From NCBI RefSeq assembly GCF_900086645.1, contig NZ_LT576451.1, positions 2,790,001-2,854,000 of the forward strand: a stretch of 64,000 nucleotides of DNA, written 5' to 3'. Each line of letters opens with the position of its first letter. Position 1 is the stretch's first letter. Of the stretch, positions 16,884 to 25,232 are shown piece after piece. The notes beneath the pieces were generated by a model, which saw only the letters and a program-made list of their open reading frames with translations, searched no databases and had not been told where the DNA came from. The position numbers and the translations under genes are program-made. The DNA comes from Curtobacterium sp. 9128 (GTDB lineage Bacteria; Actinomycetota; Actinomycetes; Actinomycetales; Microbacteriaceae).

Positions 16884-18149
16884 TCAGACGAGCGGGATCG
16901 GGGACGTGATCGGGCCGGTCGTGGGGTGCGGAGCTGACAGTGCCGCGCGGCGGTTCGACCGACGCTCGACGGCGTAGCTGATCGAGGTCATCACCACACC
17001 GAGCAGCGCGAGCACGATGCCGAGCCACCCCGGTGCCACGAAGCCGAACCCGGCGGCGATGACCGCGCCGCCAAGGGCAGCACCGAGCGAGTTCCCGATG
17101 TTGAACGCCGAGTGGTTCAGCGCCGCGGCGATCGTCTTGGCGTCTCCGGCGACGTCCATCAGGCGCGACTGCACCGCCGGCGGGATCGCCGACGAGGTCG
17201 CGCCGAGCAGGAACGCCCCGACGAACACGCCGACGGCCCACTGTGCGGTGAGCACCGTCACGAGCAGCGCGCCGATGAGTGCGAACATGCCGACGTAGAT
17301 CGTGCGCTTGACGCTGTGGTCGGCCAGGTGCCCGCCGAGGACACCGCCCACGACCATGCCGAGGCCGACGACCACCAGCACCAGGGGCACCACCGACTCG
17401 GACAGCCCCGTGACGTTCGTGACGAGCGGCGAGATGTACGAGTAGACCGCGAAGAACCCGCCGAACCCGACCGCGCCGAGCCCCATCACGAGCCAGACCT
17501 GGGGCACGCGGAACGCTCGGAGCTCACGGCCGATGGACGCGTGTTCGTCGCGGGCCGAGCGCGGGACGAAGGCCGACACCGCGAAGAACGTCGCGGCGAA
17601 GAGCACGGCGACGACGCCGTACGCCACACGCCAGCCGGCGTTCTGCCCGATGAACGTGATCGCCGGGACGCCGATGACGTTCGCGACGGACAGGCCGAGG
17701 AGCACCATCGCGATGCCCTTGCCGCGCTTGCCGGAACCCATGATGTCGCCGGCGACGATCGAGGCGATGCCGAAGTACGCACCGTGCGGCAGGCCCGCGA
17801 CGAACCGGGCGACGAGCACCAGCCCGAAGGACGGCAGCAGCGCGCTGGCGATCGTGGCGACGACGAACCCGACGAGCAGCACCATGAGGAGCCCCTTGCG
17901 CGGGAACTTCGCCGACATCGCGGCGATCGTCGGCGCACCGACGACCACGCCGAGCGCGTAGGCGCTGACGAGCCATCCGGCGTGGGCGATGCCGGCGTCC
18001 GGGTTCGCCGCGTACTGCGTCGGCAGGAGCGCCTCGGCGATGTTCGGGAGGAGCCCCATCGCGACGAACTCGGTCGACCCGATGGCGAACCCACCGAGGG
18101 CGAGGGCGATGAGCGCGAGCGCGCGACGCGCCGGCGTGAGCTGGGACAT
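16884..18149 (-). CDS. MFS transporter, DHA1 family (AraJ-like efflux permease)
   Basis: Twelve-helix inner-membrane exporter of sugars or drugs. The start region ALIALALGGFAIGSTEFVAMGLLPNIA is the hallmark of the AraJ/PbuE branch of DHA1. RKGLLMVLLVGFVVATIASAL and FVAGLPHGAYFGIASIVAGD give the MFS motif A and C regions. The ATG at 18149 was chosen; the longer frame adds 69 residues of Ser/Thr/Arg-rich sequence that is unlikely to be translated. 421 residues is normal. The substrate is not visible. Confidence 0.85.
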   Translation of the reverse strand: MSQLTPARRALALIALALGGFAIGSTEFVAMGLLPNIAEALLPTQYAANPDAGIAHAGWLVSAYALGVVVGAPTIAAMSAKFPRKGLLMVLLVGFVVATIASALLPSFGLVLVARFVAGLPHGAYFGIASIVAGDIMGSGKRGKGIAMVLLGLSVANVIGVPAITFIGQNAGWRVAYGVVAVLFAATFFAVSAFVPRSARDEHASIGRELRAFRVPQVWLVMGLGAVGFGGFFAVYSYISPLVTNVTGLSESVVPLVLVVVGLGMVVGGVLGGHLADHSVKRTIYVGMFALIGALLVTVLTAQWAVGVFVGAFLLGATSSAIPPAVQSRLMDVAGDAKTIAAALNHSAFNIGNSLGAALGGAVIAAGFGFVAPGWLGIVLALLGVVMTSISYAVERRSNRRAALSAPHPTTGPITSPIPLV

Positions 18150-18401
18150 GGTGCCTGTTTCGGACGTGACGGACGGTTCGGGACCAGCCACGGAGTTCAC
18201 GGAGGAGGGGCTGGAGGTGAGGCGCGTGGCGGAACGCGCCGGGCCTCCCGTCCGGGACGGCGTCGTCGCGACCGGCGTTCGCCGGTCCGCTCGACGGTGA
18301 ACGGAAGAGACCGGTCCGACTGCACGGCCCGGTCGGATCAGTGTAGACCGCTCCAAACCATCGACGGAACCCGCGAGCCGAATCGATTCGATACCCGCCG
18401 T

Positions 18402-18578
18402 TCAGGCGGCGCGTCGCTCCGACTGCCGGTGGACGACCACGGGCGCGGGGGAATCGTCGCGGTGCACCCACCCGGCACCGCACTCGGTGCAGGTGGCCCA
18501 GGCGTTCTGGTCGTCGGAGTCCACGTCGATGACGACCGTTCGCAGGTCGCAGTCGGGGCACCAGCCGTCGTGCATCAT
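18402..18578 (-). CDS. Small zinc-ribbon protein
   Basis: A 58-residue cytoplasmic protein with two Cys pairs, CPDC and CTEC, spaced 21 residues apart (WCPDCDLRTVVIDVDS... ATCTECGAGWVHRDD). That spacing suits a zinc ribbon. The tail is Arg/Ala-rich. I chose the ATG at 18578 because GAGGAG lies 6 nt upstream (18585-18590); a second ATG is the next codon, and the open frame reaches back to 18638. Function unknown. It sits at the left flank of the low-GC island. Confidence 0.65.
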   Translation of the reverse strand: MMHDGWCPDCDLRTVVIDVDSDDQNAWATCTECGAGWVHRDDSPAPVVVHRQSERRAA

Positions 18579-18969
18579 CACGATCTCCTCGTCACTTCGG
18601 TGGCCGCCCGGTGCGACCATCTGCGCAACATGACACACCCGACCACCGACATCCTCGGCAGGGCGACGGCGTGTCGTCGAGACCGGGGGATCAGCCCGTC
18701 AGCGCGACGTTCTCGCGCTGCACGGCGTCGAGGAAGTCGTTGACCTCGATCGGCAGATGATCGCCCGGCTGGCGCGGGGCCGGTACCTCGAGCTGGATGA
18801 GCTGTGACGGCATCGGACGGGTCGTGGCTCTCGTTAGTTGCCACGAGCTGTTCACTGAAGCCGCCGGAAGCGGAAGCCCGGTCGACGGAGCATCGCGCAC
18901 GAGACGTGCAGCGCGTCGAAACGCGGTCCACGGTCGCGACGCGGAGGCTCAACGTGCGACCATTCGTGC
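18579..18969. other. Left flank of the island; no intact gene
   Basis: The 391 nt between the zinc-ribbon gene and the OLD-like gene hold no intact gene. The first 200 nt have host-like GC; the last part becomes AT-richer towards 18960. A truncated minus-strand frame lies at 18691-18801. No ribosome binding site is visible directly before the OLD-like start at 18970, so that gene may be leaderless or start a little further in. Confidence 0.6.
18691..18801 (-). pseudogene. Possible 3' remnant of a disrupted host gene
   Basis: Reading the minus strand, the last 36 codons before a TGA at 18691 give a well-formed, GC-rich coding stretch (IQLEVPAPRQPGDHLP, IEVNDFLDAVQRENVALTG). Upstream of about 18800 the same frame turns into Ser/Thr/Pro-rich sequence that does not look coding. 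This would fit the 3' end of a host gene left behind when the island replaced its 5' part. No family recognised; an accidental open frame is possible. Confidence 0.3.
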
Positions 18970-20691
18970 ATGGAGAGCCCGCTTGTCCTTACTTCTCTGA
19001 CGCTTCGATCCGGTCAAACCGTCGACCTTGACCGAGGTGTTACCGTGATTGTCGGGCCGAACAACGCCGGGAAGAGCACGCTTCTACGAGATATCAATAT
19101 CCGGATGGCTAATAACGGCTTCGAGTCGAAGGTTCTTGCGTATCATACGACCGAACTTCCCGGCGGTGTCGCAAGGTTGCGCGAGTGGTTCGATGCCAAC
19201 GGCTCCTACTACGAAGCGGGGGAACATCCTTTCGGCACTTTCAACGAGCCGATATGGCGCATCGGTAATCACATCGTGACAGCACAACAACTCGTCGACA
19301 CCGCAGGACACCCGCTTGGCTTTAGCGGACTAGCTGTGGATAGGTTAGTGGGCTACTTGGATGCCGAATCCCGACTCGGCGCCTCCCAGGACACATCAGC
19401 GTACGACTCCTATACCAATGTGCCCACGTCGGCCTTGCAGACGCTTTATGCCCGGAGAGACCTGGAGAAGGAGCTTTCCGACCTCAGCGAAGCCGCTTTC
19501 GGAATCAAGTTGGTCGTGAATCGATATGCGGGCAGCTCTATCCGGCTTCATGTGGGCGAGGTTACAGTTGACGAGCAGATGCCCCCTACACCCGAATATC
19601 AGAAGCAGATAAACGGCCTCGAATTGGTTTACAATCAGGGCGACGGGATGCGCGCCTTCATCGGAATGGCGTTGAATATTCTTGCGGGGGCTGCACCCAT
19701 TGTGCTATTGGACGAGCCGGAAGCGTTCCTGCATCCGCCGCAAGCTCGTATCTTCGGACGATTCCTTGCGAAGCAGTCGCGGTCGGGCCGCCAGATCATC
19801 GTCTCAACTCACAGCGAGGATATTGTCGCCGGACTCACTGACGACGTTGATGCGGATTTTCCCATTGCCATTCTCCGCCTCACTCGCGAGGACACGCTCA
19901 ATCGAGTCGCGCAGCTCTCGCCAAGCACGGTCAAGTCACTCGCAGACGACCCATTGCTACGATATTACGACATGCTCAACGGTCTTTTCTCGCTTGGCGT
20001 CGTGCTCTGCGAGTCGGACCACGACTGCACCTACTACAGCGCGGTTGTGCAAGCAGCAGTCAACCACGATGACAACTCGGTTCGAGCTCTGACTCAGAGC
20101 CACTTCACGCAGGCGGGTGGGAAGTCCCGAGTGATGCGCGCCATCCGAGCATTCCGTGATGCAGCGATCCCCGTCGTCGCGGTCTTCGATATCGACATCC
20201 TTCAGCAACCGAACGAGACGACCGAACTAATCGAGAGCATTGGTGGTGATCCAGCGGAATACCAGGGATATCTGAACACCATCCGATCAGCAGTCAACAG
20301 TGATCGAACCGCGGTGGACCGTGGGCGTGCAGCGCAAGAGGTTGCTGAGCTCTTGCAAAACGGATCTGGCCCCCCGACGGGCGCAGAACTACGCAGGGTG
20401 AATGACATCCTCAAGCCTAAGTCAGGCTGGCGCAAGATGAAGGCCGCGGGCACATCGATGCTGGGCGGAGGAGACCTTCTCGCATACCAGGCCGTGGAGG
20501 GCAAGCTTGAGAAGGAAGGCATTTTCATCCTGCATCAGGGCGAGTTGGAGCGCCTGCACCCGACGCTCTCCCAGACCGACAAGGCCCGTTGGCTCCGTGA
20601 GGCGATCGATAGTGGAGCTTTCAAGCATTCGCCCGCACTCGATCTTCTTCGCCGCGCCGCCGCGTACATCAACATGAAGCAGTTTGCCTAA
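18970..20691 (+). CDS. OLD-like ATPase with C-terminal TOPRIM nuclease domain
   Basis: Probable anti-phage or DNA-processing nuclease of the overcoming-lysogenization-defect (OLD) type. ABC-like ATPase: Walker A GPNNAGKST (residues 29-37, Lys35), Walker B IVLLDEPEAFLHPPQ (Asp248, Glu249) and the H-switch in VSTHSEDIVAG. The TOPRIM-like part has Glu348/Asp350 in VVLCESDHD and Asp407/Asp409 in VFDIDIL, the usual metal ligands, with Cys in place of the usual Gly before the Glu. It is 573 residues long and stands alone; no partner gene such as gajB or ariB is adjacent. Base composition and codon use (AAT, TTA, ATA-type codons) are clearly AT-richer than all neighbours, a sign of recent transfer. 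Confidence 0.8.
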   Translation: MESPLVLTSLTLRSGQTVDLDRGVTVIVGPNNAGKSTLLRDINIRMANNGFESKVLAYHTTELPGGVARLREWFDANGSYYEAGEHPFGTFNEPIWRIGNHIVTAQQLVDTAGHPLGFSGLAVDRLVGYLDAESRLGASQDTSAYDSYTNVPTSALQTLYARRDLEKELSDLSEAAFGIKLVVNRYAGSSIRLHVGEVTVDEQMPPTPEYQKQINGLELVYNQGDGMRAFIGMALNILAGAAPIVLLDEPEAFLHPPQARIFGRFLAKQSRSGRQIIVSTHSEDIVAGLTDDVDADFPIAILRLTREDTLNRVAQLSPSTVKSLADDPLLRYYDMLNGLFSLGVVLCESDHDCTYYSAVVQAAVNHDDNSVRALTQSHFTQAGGKSRVMRAIRAFRDAAIPVVAVFDIDILQQPNETTELIESIGGDPAEYQGYLNTIRSAVNSDRTAVDRGRAAQEVAELLQNGSGPPTGAELRRVNDILKPKSGWRKMKAAGTSMLGGGDLLAYQAVEGKLEKEGIFILHQGELERLHPTLSQTDKARWLREAIDSGAFKHSPALDLLRRAAAYINMKQFA

Positions 20692-21479
20692 CGAGGACCG
20701 TGGTTTCTCGCAAGGTAGCCCCTACCTGCCCGTCGTTCAACAGCGGATTCGCGACCAGTCCTGGTTTAGGCATACATCCTGCTCCCCACGAGCACCTGCG
20801 TGACGACGGGATGGGCCTCCGCCATATGCACATAGCCGCCCTCTTGCGCTGAGGCGACGGCGACGACTACCGGTCCCAGGAATGAATCCGGCACGGTGCC
20901 TGGTACACCGGCAACGACCGGACCAAACCTCCTAGTAATTCGATAGGTATCCGCAACGCCCCCGCTCCAGGGCTGCATCTGGGGTGGGGGCGTTTCGTCG
21001 TTCAAGGAGCGCAGGGGCGATCGCGGGACCCGCTCCACCATCCGCGCCGCTGCGTCGAGGAAACGCTCATGGGACCGACGCGACCGAACCGGCATTTTCC
21101 GACGTTGCCGCGAAACCAAGCCGCTCCGCTTATGAAGCCGTGCGCCGGAACATTTGCACGACCTTCCGGTGCCCGTCGTCGTTCACACGGGGTCATACCG
21201 TATGTGATGCCTGCGATGCCGCGCCCGACGCCTGCGAGCGGCGGATCGCCTCCATGTCCCGAACGAACTCGCCGTTGCTGTACGCCAAGCCCGACCAGCG
21301 CTTCCTGATCCCGTGCACGACCGAGCGTCACGCGTCCAGAACGCCAGTGGGGACGGATCCCCAGTGGATGCGTCCGAATCCCCCGAGCCGAGACTAAGAG
21401 ACGGGTGAATGTCGTCCCAAGTTCGGAGCGCCCCCAGATTGGGGCACGATCGCAGGAGCGGACGCCGGACGCGACGTCG
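20692..21479. other. Right flank of the island; no confident gene
   Basis: This 788-nt stretch is intermediate in composition and has no ORF I can assign. The best candidate is on the minus strand, ending at 20766. Its last 65 codons (from ACTAGGAGGTTTGG near 20940) read GVADTYRITRRFGPVVAGV and end VVTQVLVGSRMYA, with an AGGAGG-like site in front. Other open frames (20984-21397 plus, 21002-21331 minus) are Arg/Pro/Ser-rich and look like shadows. A hairpin lies at 20955-20994. A gene relic or a short unknown gene is possible. Confidence 0.45.
20955..20994 (+). terminator. Hairpin downstream of the OLD-like gene
   Basis: AACGCCCCC at 20955-20963 pairs with GGGGGCGTT at 20986-20994. An inner CCAG/CTGG pair extends the stem around a 3-base mismatch, and TTTCGT follows. 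It is 264 nt after the OLD-like stop, so it may serve that transcript. Confidence 0.5.
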
Positions 21480-21788
21480 TCAGGAGTCGAGCGCAGCCTC
21501 GAGCCGCTCGAGTTTGCCGTCGATCTCGCCCGTGTGGCCAGGGCGGATGTCGGCCTTCAGCACGAGGGACACCCGGGTTCCGTACGCCCCGACGGCCTCG
21601 GTCGCACGCTTGACGACGTCCATGACCTCGTCCCACTCCCCCTCGATCTCGGTGAACATCGACGAGGTGCGGTTCGGCAGCCCCGACTCGCGGACGACAC
21701 GGACGGCCGCGGCGACGGCGTCGTGGACGGACCCGTCGGACGAGGCCGAAGGACCACCGGACGGGGCGACGGAAAAGGCGACGATCAT
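21480..21788 (-). CDS. Thiamine-binding protein, MTH1187/YkoF family
   Basis: A 102-residue ferredoxin-like alpha/beta protein. The family pattern is clear: MIVAFSVAPSG at the start, VHDAVAAAVRVVRESGLPNRTSSMFTEIEGEWDEVMDVVKRATEAV in the middle, and RVSLVLKADIRPG near the end. Members bind thiamine or hydroxymethylpyrimidine in the cytoplasm. The start ATG overlaps the stop of the upstream glycosyltransferase gene (ATGA, 21785-21788), so the two are coupled on the minus strand. Its cellular role with a glycosyltransferase is not obvious. Confidence 0.83.
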   Translation of the reverse strand: MIVAFSVAPSGGPSASSDGSVHDAVAAAVRVVRESGLPNRTSSMFTEIEGEWDEVMDVVKRATEAVGAYGTRVSLVLKADIRPGHTGEIDGKLERLEAALDS

Positions 21789-23092
21789 GGGTCCATCCTG
21801 CCCTCTGCGGCGACTCCCGGCCCGGACCCCGGCTCTCCCGGCGCCGATCCGGCGACTCCCGGCCCGGACCCGGCGAGCGCACCTCGCCGCGCCCGGAGCC
21901 CGATCCGGACGACGAGCACGAGGGCCCAGACGAGGATCGCGACCTCGAGGGCGTTCCGGATCGTGAGCACGACGAGGATCCACGGCTGCACGGTGAGCAC
22001 CTGGTCGTAGTAGGCGGGGTAGATCAGCTGCGTCAGGAACGCCATGGGCAGCGCCGCCATCGCGATCGGCAGGAACCGTCGTGCACTCCCCCGGCCGGCG
22101 ATCAGTCCCCACACGATCGGCACCGCGAACCACCCGATGTACTGCGGGGACCCGACCTTGTTCGTGGCGATGAGCGTCGCGACGAGCACCAGTGCGAGCA
22201 GCGGCGCGACCTCGGCTCGACGGGCGCCGCGGACGACGGCCCACGCGGCGAGCGCGATGCCGCCGAGGACCACGAGCGCCATCAGGGGCGTGGAGGCGGC
22301 TGCGGCCAGGTGGGTGCCGTTCCCCGAGACCTCGAAGGTGAGGATCTCCCGGTCGTAGAACACCGCGGCCCCCGGGACGTGCGCGGCGGCCGCCCACATG
22401 AACGGCGTCGCGAGCGGCGCCTCGATCTGGAGCGCCCGACCGCTCTGCTGTCCGACGAAGGACAGCAGGTGGGCGGCACCGCCGAACAGCACGTCGACGA
22501 GGACGACCAGCGCGGTGACGACGAGCGCACCGACGACGACCCCGCGCCGGTGCCCGCGCCGCACGACGAGCAGCACACCGACGAGCGCGGCCGGCCACAC
22601 CTTGATCCACGCGGCGGCGGTGAACACGGCAGAGGCCACCGCCGGCCGGGACGCGACGAAGCACACGCCGACCATCGCCACCGCGGTCGCGACGGTGTCG
22701 ATCCGCCCCAGGCCGATCGGCCCGAGCGCGAGGAGGAACACGAGCCACCACCAGACGACCCGCACGCCGAGCGCCCGGAACGGCCAGAGGAACGCGCACG
22801 CGGCGGCGCCGAGCAGGACCATCAGGACGAGCCACCCGGTGCCGATCGACGCCGCTCCGCCGATCGCGGCTGCGGCCATGGGGACGATCGCCAGGATCGG
22901 GTACACCCAGTCCGAGTCCATGCCGACCCAGTAGTGGGACGTGAGCCCGGTCTCGATCCACCGTCGGTAGGTGATCGTGACGTCGCCGAGCGGCAGGTTC
23001 GCGGTCGTCGCGGTCAGCCACCACAGCACGGCGTGCACCGCGACGAACGCGACGGCGAAGCCCACGACCTCGAACCACCTGGACCTCAGCAC
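21785..23092 (-). CDS. GT87-family polyprenyl-phosphate mannosyltransferase-like membrane protein
   Basis: Integral membrane glycosyltransferase of the GT-C fold, expected to use polyprenol-phosphate mannose outside the membrane. The 435 residues have about 10-11 helices. GDVTITYRRWIETGL is in the first periplasmic loop where GT-C enzymes keep their catalytic Asp, and AAWIKVWPAALVGVLLVVRR and IATNKVGSPQYIGWFAVPIVW are typical GT87 blocks. The C-terminal tail after residue 400 carries a 7-residue repeat (GSGPGVA, GSAPGEP, GSGPGVA) encoded by a 21-bp tandem repeat. The acceptor is unknown. Confidence 0.75.
   Translation of the reverse strand: MLRSRWFEVVGFAVAFVAVHAVLWWLTATTANLPLGDVTITYRRWIETGLTSHYWVGMDSDWVYPILAIVPMAAAAIGGAASIGTGWLVLMVLLGAAACAFLWPFRALGVRVVWWWLVFLLALGPIGLGRIDTVATAVAMVGVCFVASRPAVASAVFTAAAWIKVWPAALVGVLLVVRRGHRRGVVVGALVVTALVVLVDVLFGGAAHLLSFVGQQSGRALQIEAPLATPFMWAAAAHVPGAAVFYDREILTFEVSGNGTHLAAAASTPLMALVVLGGIALAAWAVVRGARRAEVAPLLALVLVATLIATNKVGSPQYIGWFAVPIVWGLIAGRGSARRFLPIAMAALPMAFLTQLIYPAYYDQVLTVQPWILVVLTIRNALEVAILVWALVLVVRIGLRARRGALAGSGPGVAGSAPGEPGSGPGVAAEGRMDP
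21809..21871 (-). repeat. 21-bp tandem repeat inside the GT87 gene
   Basis: Three consecutive 21-bp units. Units one (21809-21829) and three (21851-21871) are identical, starting GGCGACTCCCGGCC; the middle unit has diverged. It encodes the Gly/Pro-rich C-terminal heptads. Confidence 0.75.
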
Positions 23093-23132
23093 CCCAGGAT
23101 CGTAGCGGCGCGATCCCCAGGACTTCCCGAGG

Positions 23133-23867
23133 ATGACGTGTCACCGTCTGACGGTGACCACTCCACGCAAGCGCACCGGCAAGCGCAGGGCCACCATCTG
23201 GATCTCGATCGCGGCAGCCGTCGTGGTCCTCGGCGTCGTCGGGACCGTGATCGGTACGACGGTGTACTCGAACACCGAGAACGCCAAGGCCGAGGCGGAG
23301 CCGAGCGTCGCCGCGAGTCGTGCCCCGTCGACACTCGACGCGAGCGATCTCACCGGCGACTGGACCGTCGGCAGCGGCTCCGAGGCCGGCTACCGGCTGC
23401 ACGAGGTCCTGAACGGTTCCGACGTGACCGTCACCGGGCGGACGGACAGCGTCAGTGGGACCGCGACGGTCGACGGCTCGTCGATCACGGCGGCGTCGAT
23501 CGAGGTCGAGGTCGCCGACATCGCCACCGACTCCGCCCAGCGGGACTCGTACTTCCGCGATTCCGCGCTCGACACCGCCGCGTTCCCGAAGGCGACCTTC
23601 ACGCTGACGAGCCCGATCGCGGATGCCGTCCCGTCCGGGAGTGGGACCACGACCGTACAGGCCGCCGGAGACCTGACGCTGCACGGCGTGACGAAGTCGG
23701 TCACCGCGACGCTGCAGGTCGGCCTGAACGGCGACGGCGTCGACATCTCCGGCTCGATCCCGGTCACGTTCGCCGACTACGGCGTGCAGGCACCGAGTCT
23801 CGGGTTCGTGAAGGTCGACGCGGACGGCGCGGTCGAGTTCCTCGTCCACGCGACACCCGCCGGATAG
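23133..23867 (+). CDS. YceI-family lipid-binding protein, membrane-anchored
   Basis: YceI proteins fold as a lipocalin-like barrel that binds polyisoprenoids or amphiphiles outside the membrane. The N-terminus has basic residues (RKRTGKRR) and one helix (WISIAAAVVVLGVVGTVIGTTVY), then a linker and the YceI domain from about residue 70: LTGDWTVGSGSEAGYRL, SVSGTATVDG, and the signature DSYFRDSALDTAAFPKATFTLTS. It ends with LTLHGVTKSVTATLQVGLNGDGV. The start is uncertain: ATG at 23133 has GAGG only directly before it, and GTG at 23154 is an alternative. Divergent from the GT87 gene. Confidence 0.82.
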   Translation: MTCHRLTVTTPRKRTGKRRATIWISIAAAVVVLGVVGTVIGTTVYSNTENAKAEAEPSVAASRAPSTLDASDLTGDWTVGSGSEAGYRLHEVLNGSDVTVTGRTDSVSGTATVDGSSITAASIEVEVADIATDSAQRDSYFRDSALDTAAFPKATFTLTSPIADAVPSGSGTTTVQAAGDLTLHGVTKSVTATLQVGLNGDGVDISGSIPVTFADYGVQAPSLGFVKVDADGAVEFLVHATPAG

Positions 23868-23883
23868 AGCACCCCGCCCCGCC

Positions 23884-24672
23884 TCACCGGTCCCAGGTCT
23901 TCACCCAGTCGATCTCGAGGTGCCCGGGCTTCCCGTAGTCCCCGATCTGGAACATGAACCGGTGCGCGGTGGTCGGCACGTGCTTGGTGACCGTGAGCAC
24001 GAGCTCGCCGTCCACGAAGTACCGAACCGAGACGCCGGGGATCCACTCGGTCGTGTACGTGTGCCACTGCCGCCAGGTCGCGTCCGTGTGCAGGCCGATC
24101 GCGTTCCGCTCCTGACCGGGCACCATCGAGTGGCTGAACGCCCCGACGGTGCCCTGGAAGGTCCCCTCGGGGAAGTCCAGCTCCCCCTCCGACCAGACGT
24201 TCGACGTCGGCCACAGCATGAAGGCGGCGCCGTTGCCGTCCCCACCGCTCGCGCGGGCTCGCACGCTGAAGGTCCCGCCGACGTGCGACCAGGCTCCGTC
24301 CGGCGTGCCGAACGTGCCGGCGGCCCCGCGCTTCCCGTCCATCGCGACGTCCATGATCCCGTCGTGGGCGCTGATGACCTCGCCGGACCAGTACTTGTCG
24401 CTCATGCCGTCCGGGTAGGGCTGCCACGATCCGGCATACGTGGCCGCGAACTGTCCGCCGGCGGCCGCCGGGGTGTCGAAGTCCTCCGAGAACGTCGGGG
24501 CCGCACCACCGGCAGGGGGCGTGGGCGTCGGCGTCGGCGCTCCGGCGACGGTCGGCGCGGGCGACGCGGGGTCCCCGGCCCACGTGCGCGCGTCGGCGGT
24601 CGTGACGGCGCCGAGCGTCACCGCGGCGGCGATGACGGCGGAGAACACGAGCAGCGTCCGAGCGACCTTCAT
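23884..24672 (-). CDS. Secreted glycoside hydrolase, GH16-like
   Basis: Predicted secreted beta-glucan hydrolase. A signal peptide is visible (MKVARTLLVFSAVIAAAVTLGAVTTADA), followed by a Pro/Thr linker of about 30 residues. A concanavalin-type jelly roll follows, with the GH16 catalytic signature ELDFPE (two Glu and the Asp, in SEGELDFPEGT). HTYTTEWIPGVSVRYFVDGE and HLEIDWVKTWDR are typical GH16 strands. I chose the ATG at 24672; a longer frame to 24744 adds a basic stretch before the signal peptide. Plant-associated lifestyles often use such enzymes, but the substrate here is inferred. Confidence 0.8.
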   Translation of the reverse strand: MKVARTLLVFSAVIAAAVTLGAVTTADARTWAGDPASPAPTVAGAPTPTPTPPAGGAAPTFSEDFDTPAAAGGQFAATYAGSWQPYPDGMSDKYWSGEVISAHDGIMDVAMDGKRGAAGTFGTPDGAWSHVGGTFSVRARASGGDGNGAAFMLWPTSNVWSEGELDFPEGTFQGTVGAFSHSMVPGQERNAIGLHTDATWRQWHTYTTEWIPGVSVRYFVDGELVLTVTKHVPTTAHRFMFQIGDYGKPGHLEIDWVKTWDR

Positions 24673-24923
24673 CGGTCGTCCCGGAGCTGGACGGGGTGCT
24701 GTGCGTACTGCATGGTCGTGGATCGCCTTCCGGGGACGGACCACCGTGTCTGATCGGTCGGGTGTCGTCCCTCGGCTGTCTGTCTACGCGCTCTCCGCCG
24801 GTCCCACGAGGCTCTGCGCCACCGCTGGCGGGATCGGTGCGGGCTCCCACGTGCGGTGCGTGTTCACGCTGCGGTTGCGTGTTCCCGCGACCCTGCACGC
24901 GCGGCTGCAACCGCGCCGTGACG

Positions 24924-25054
24924 CGCGCGAGCCGCGACACTGTCGCTGTCGTAGGACAGCGACAGTGTCGCTACCCCGCGCGCGCAACAGTTGCGCGCGC
25001 GGGGCGGCGACAGCGCGGACGTCGTACGACAGCGATCCTGTCGTTCCGAGTCGG
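24924..25054 (-). repeat. 131-bp three-palindrome element, copy 2
   Basis: Inverted relative to copies 1 and 4; it ends with CGTTCCGAGTCGG. The left palindrome has a changed core (GTAG) and forms a 17-bp perfect stem, 24934-24950 with 24955-24971, around that 4-nt loop. The middle odd palindrome is a perfect 15-bp stem, 24974-24988 with 24990-25004, centred at 24989. The right core TCGTACGA is centred at 25025/25026. Outer centres are 73 bp apart. Confidence 0.88.
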
Positions 25055-25070
25055 GTCCACCGCCATCCAT

Positions 25071-25115
25071 CGGACGGGAGGCTCGGCGCACGTCCGGCAC
25101 CGAGCCTCCCGTCCG
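25071..25115. terminator. GGACGGGAGGC hairpin
   Basis: CGGACGGGAGGCTCGG at 25071-25086 pairs perfectly with its complement at 25100-25115 (16 bp, 13-nt loop). It lies between two palindromic elements and about 320 nt downstream of nnrD, so it is a plausible terminator or a repeat in its own right. No U-tract. Confidence 0.55.
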
Positions 25116-25232
25116 GCCGTGGTCGCGACGAGTGCGCGCCGCCGCACCGCGCACTCGTCGCCTCCGCAACCCGCGACGCTGCCTCGGCCCCGCGCGTCCC
25201 CTCGCGGGCTCGGCTCCGCGCGTCCCGTCGCG

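Noticed and set aside
20984..21397. 137-residue plus-strand ORF in the island flank
   Set aside because: Composition is Arg/Pro/Ser/Thr-rich with no motif or ribosome binding site, and other frames over it are equally open; no reason to call it a gene.
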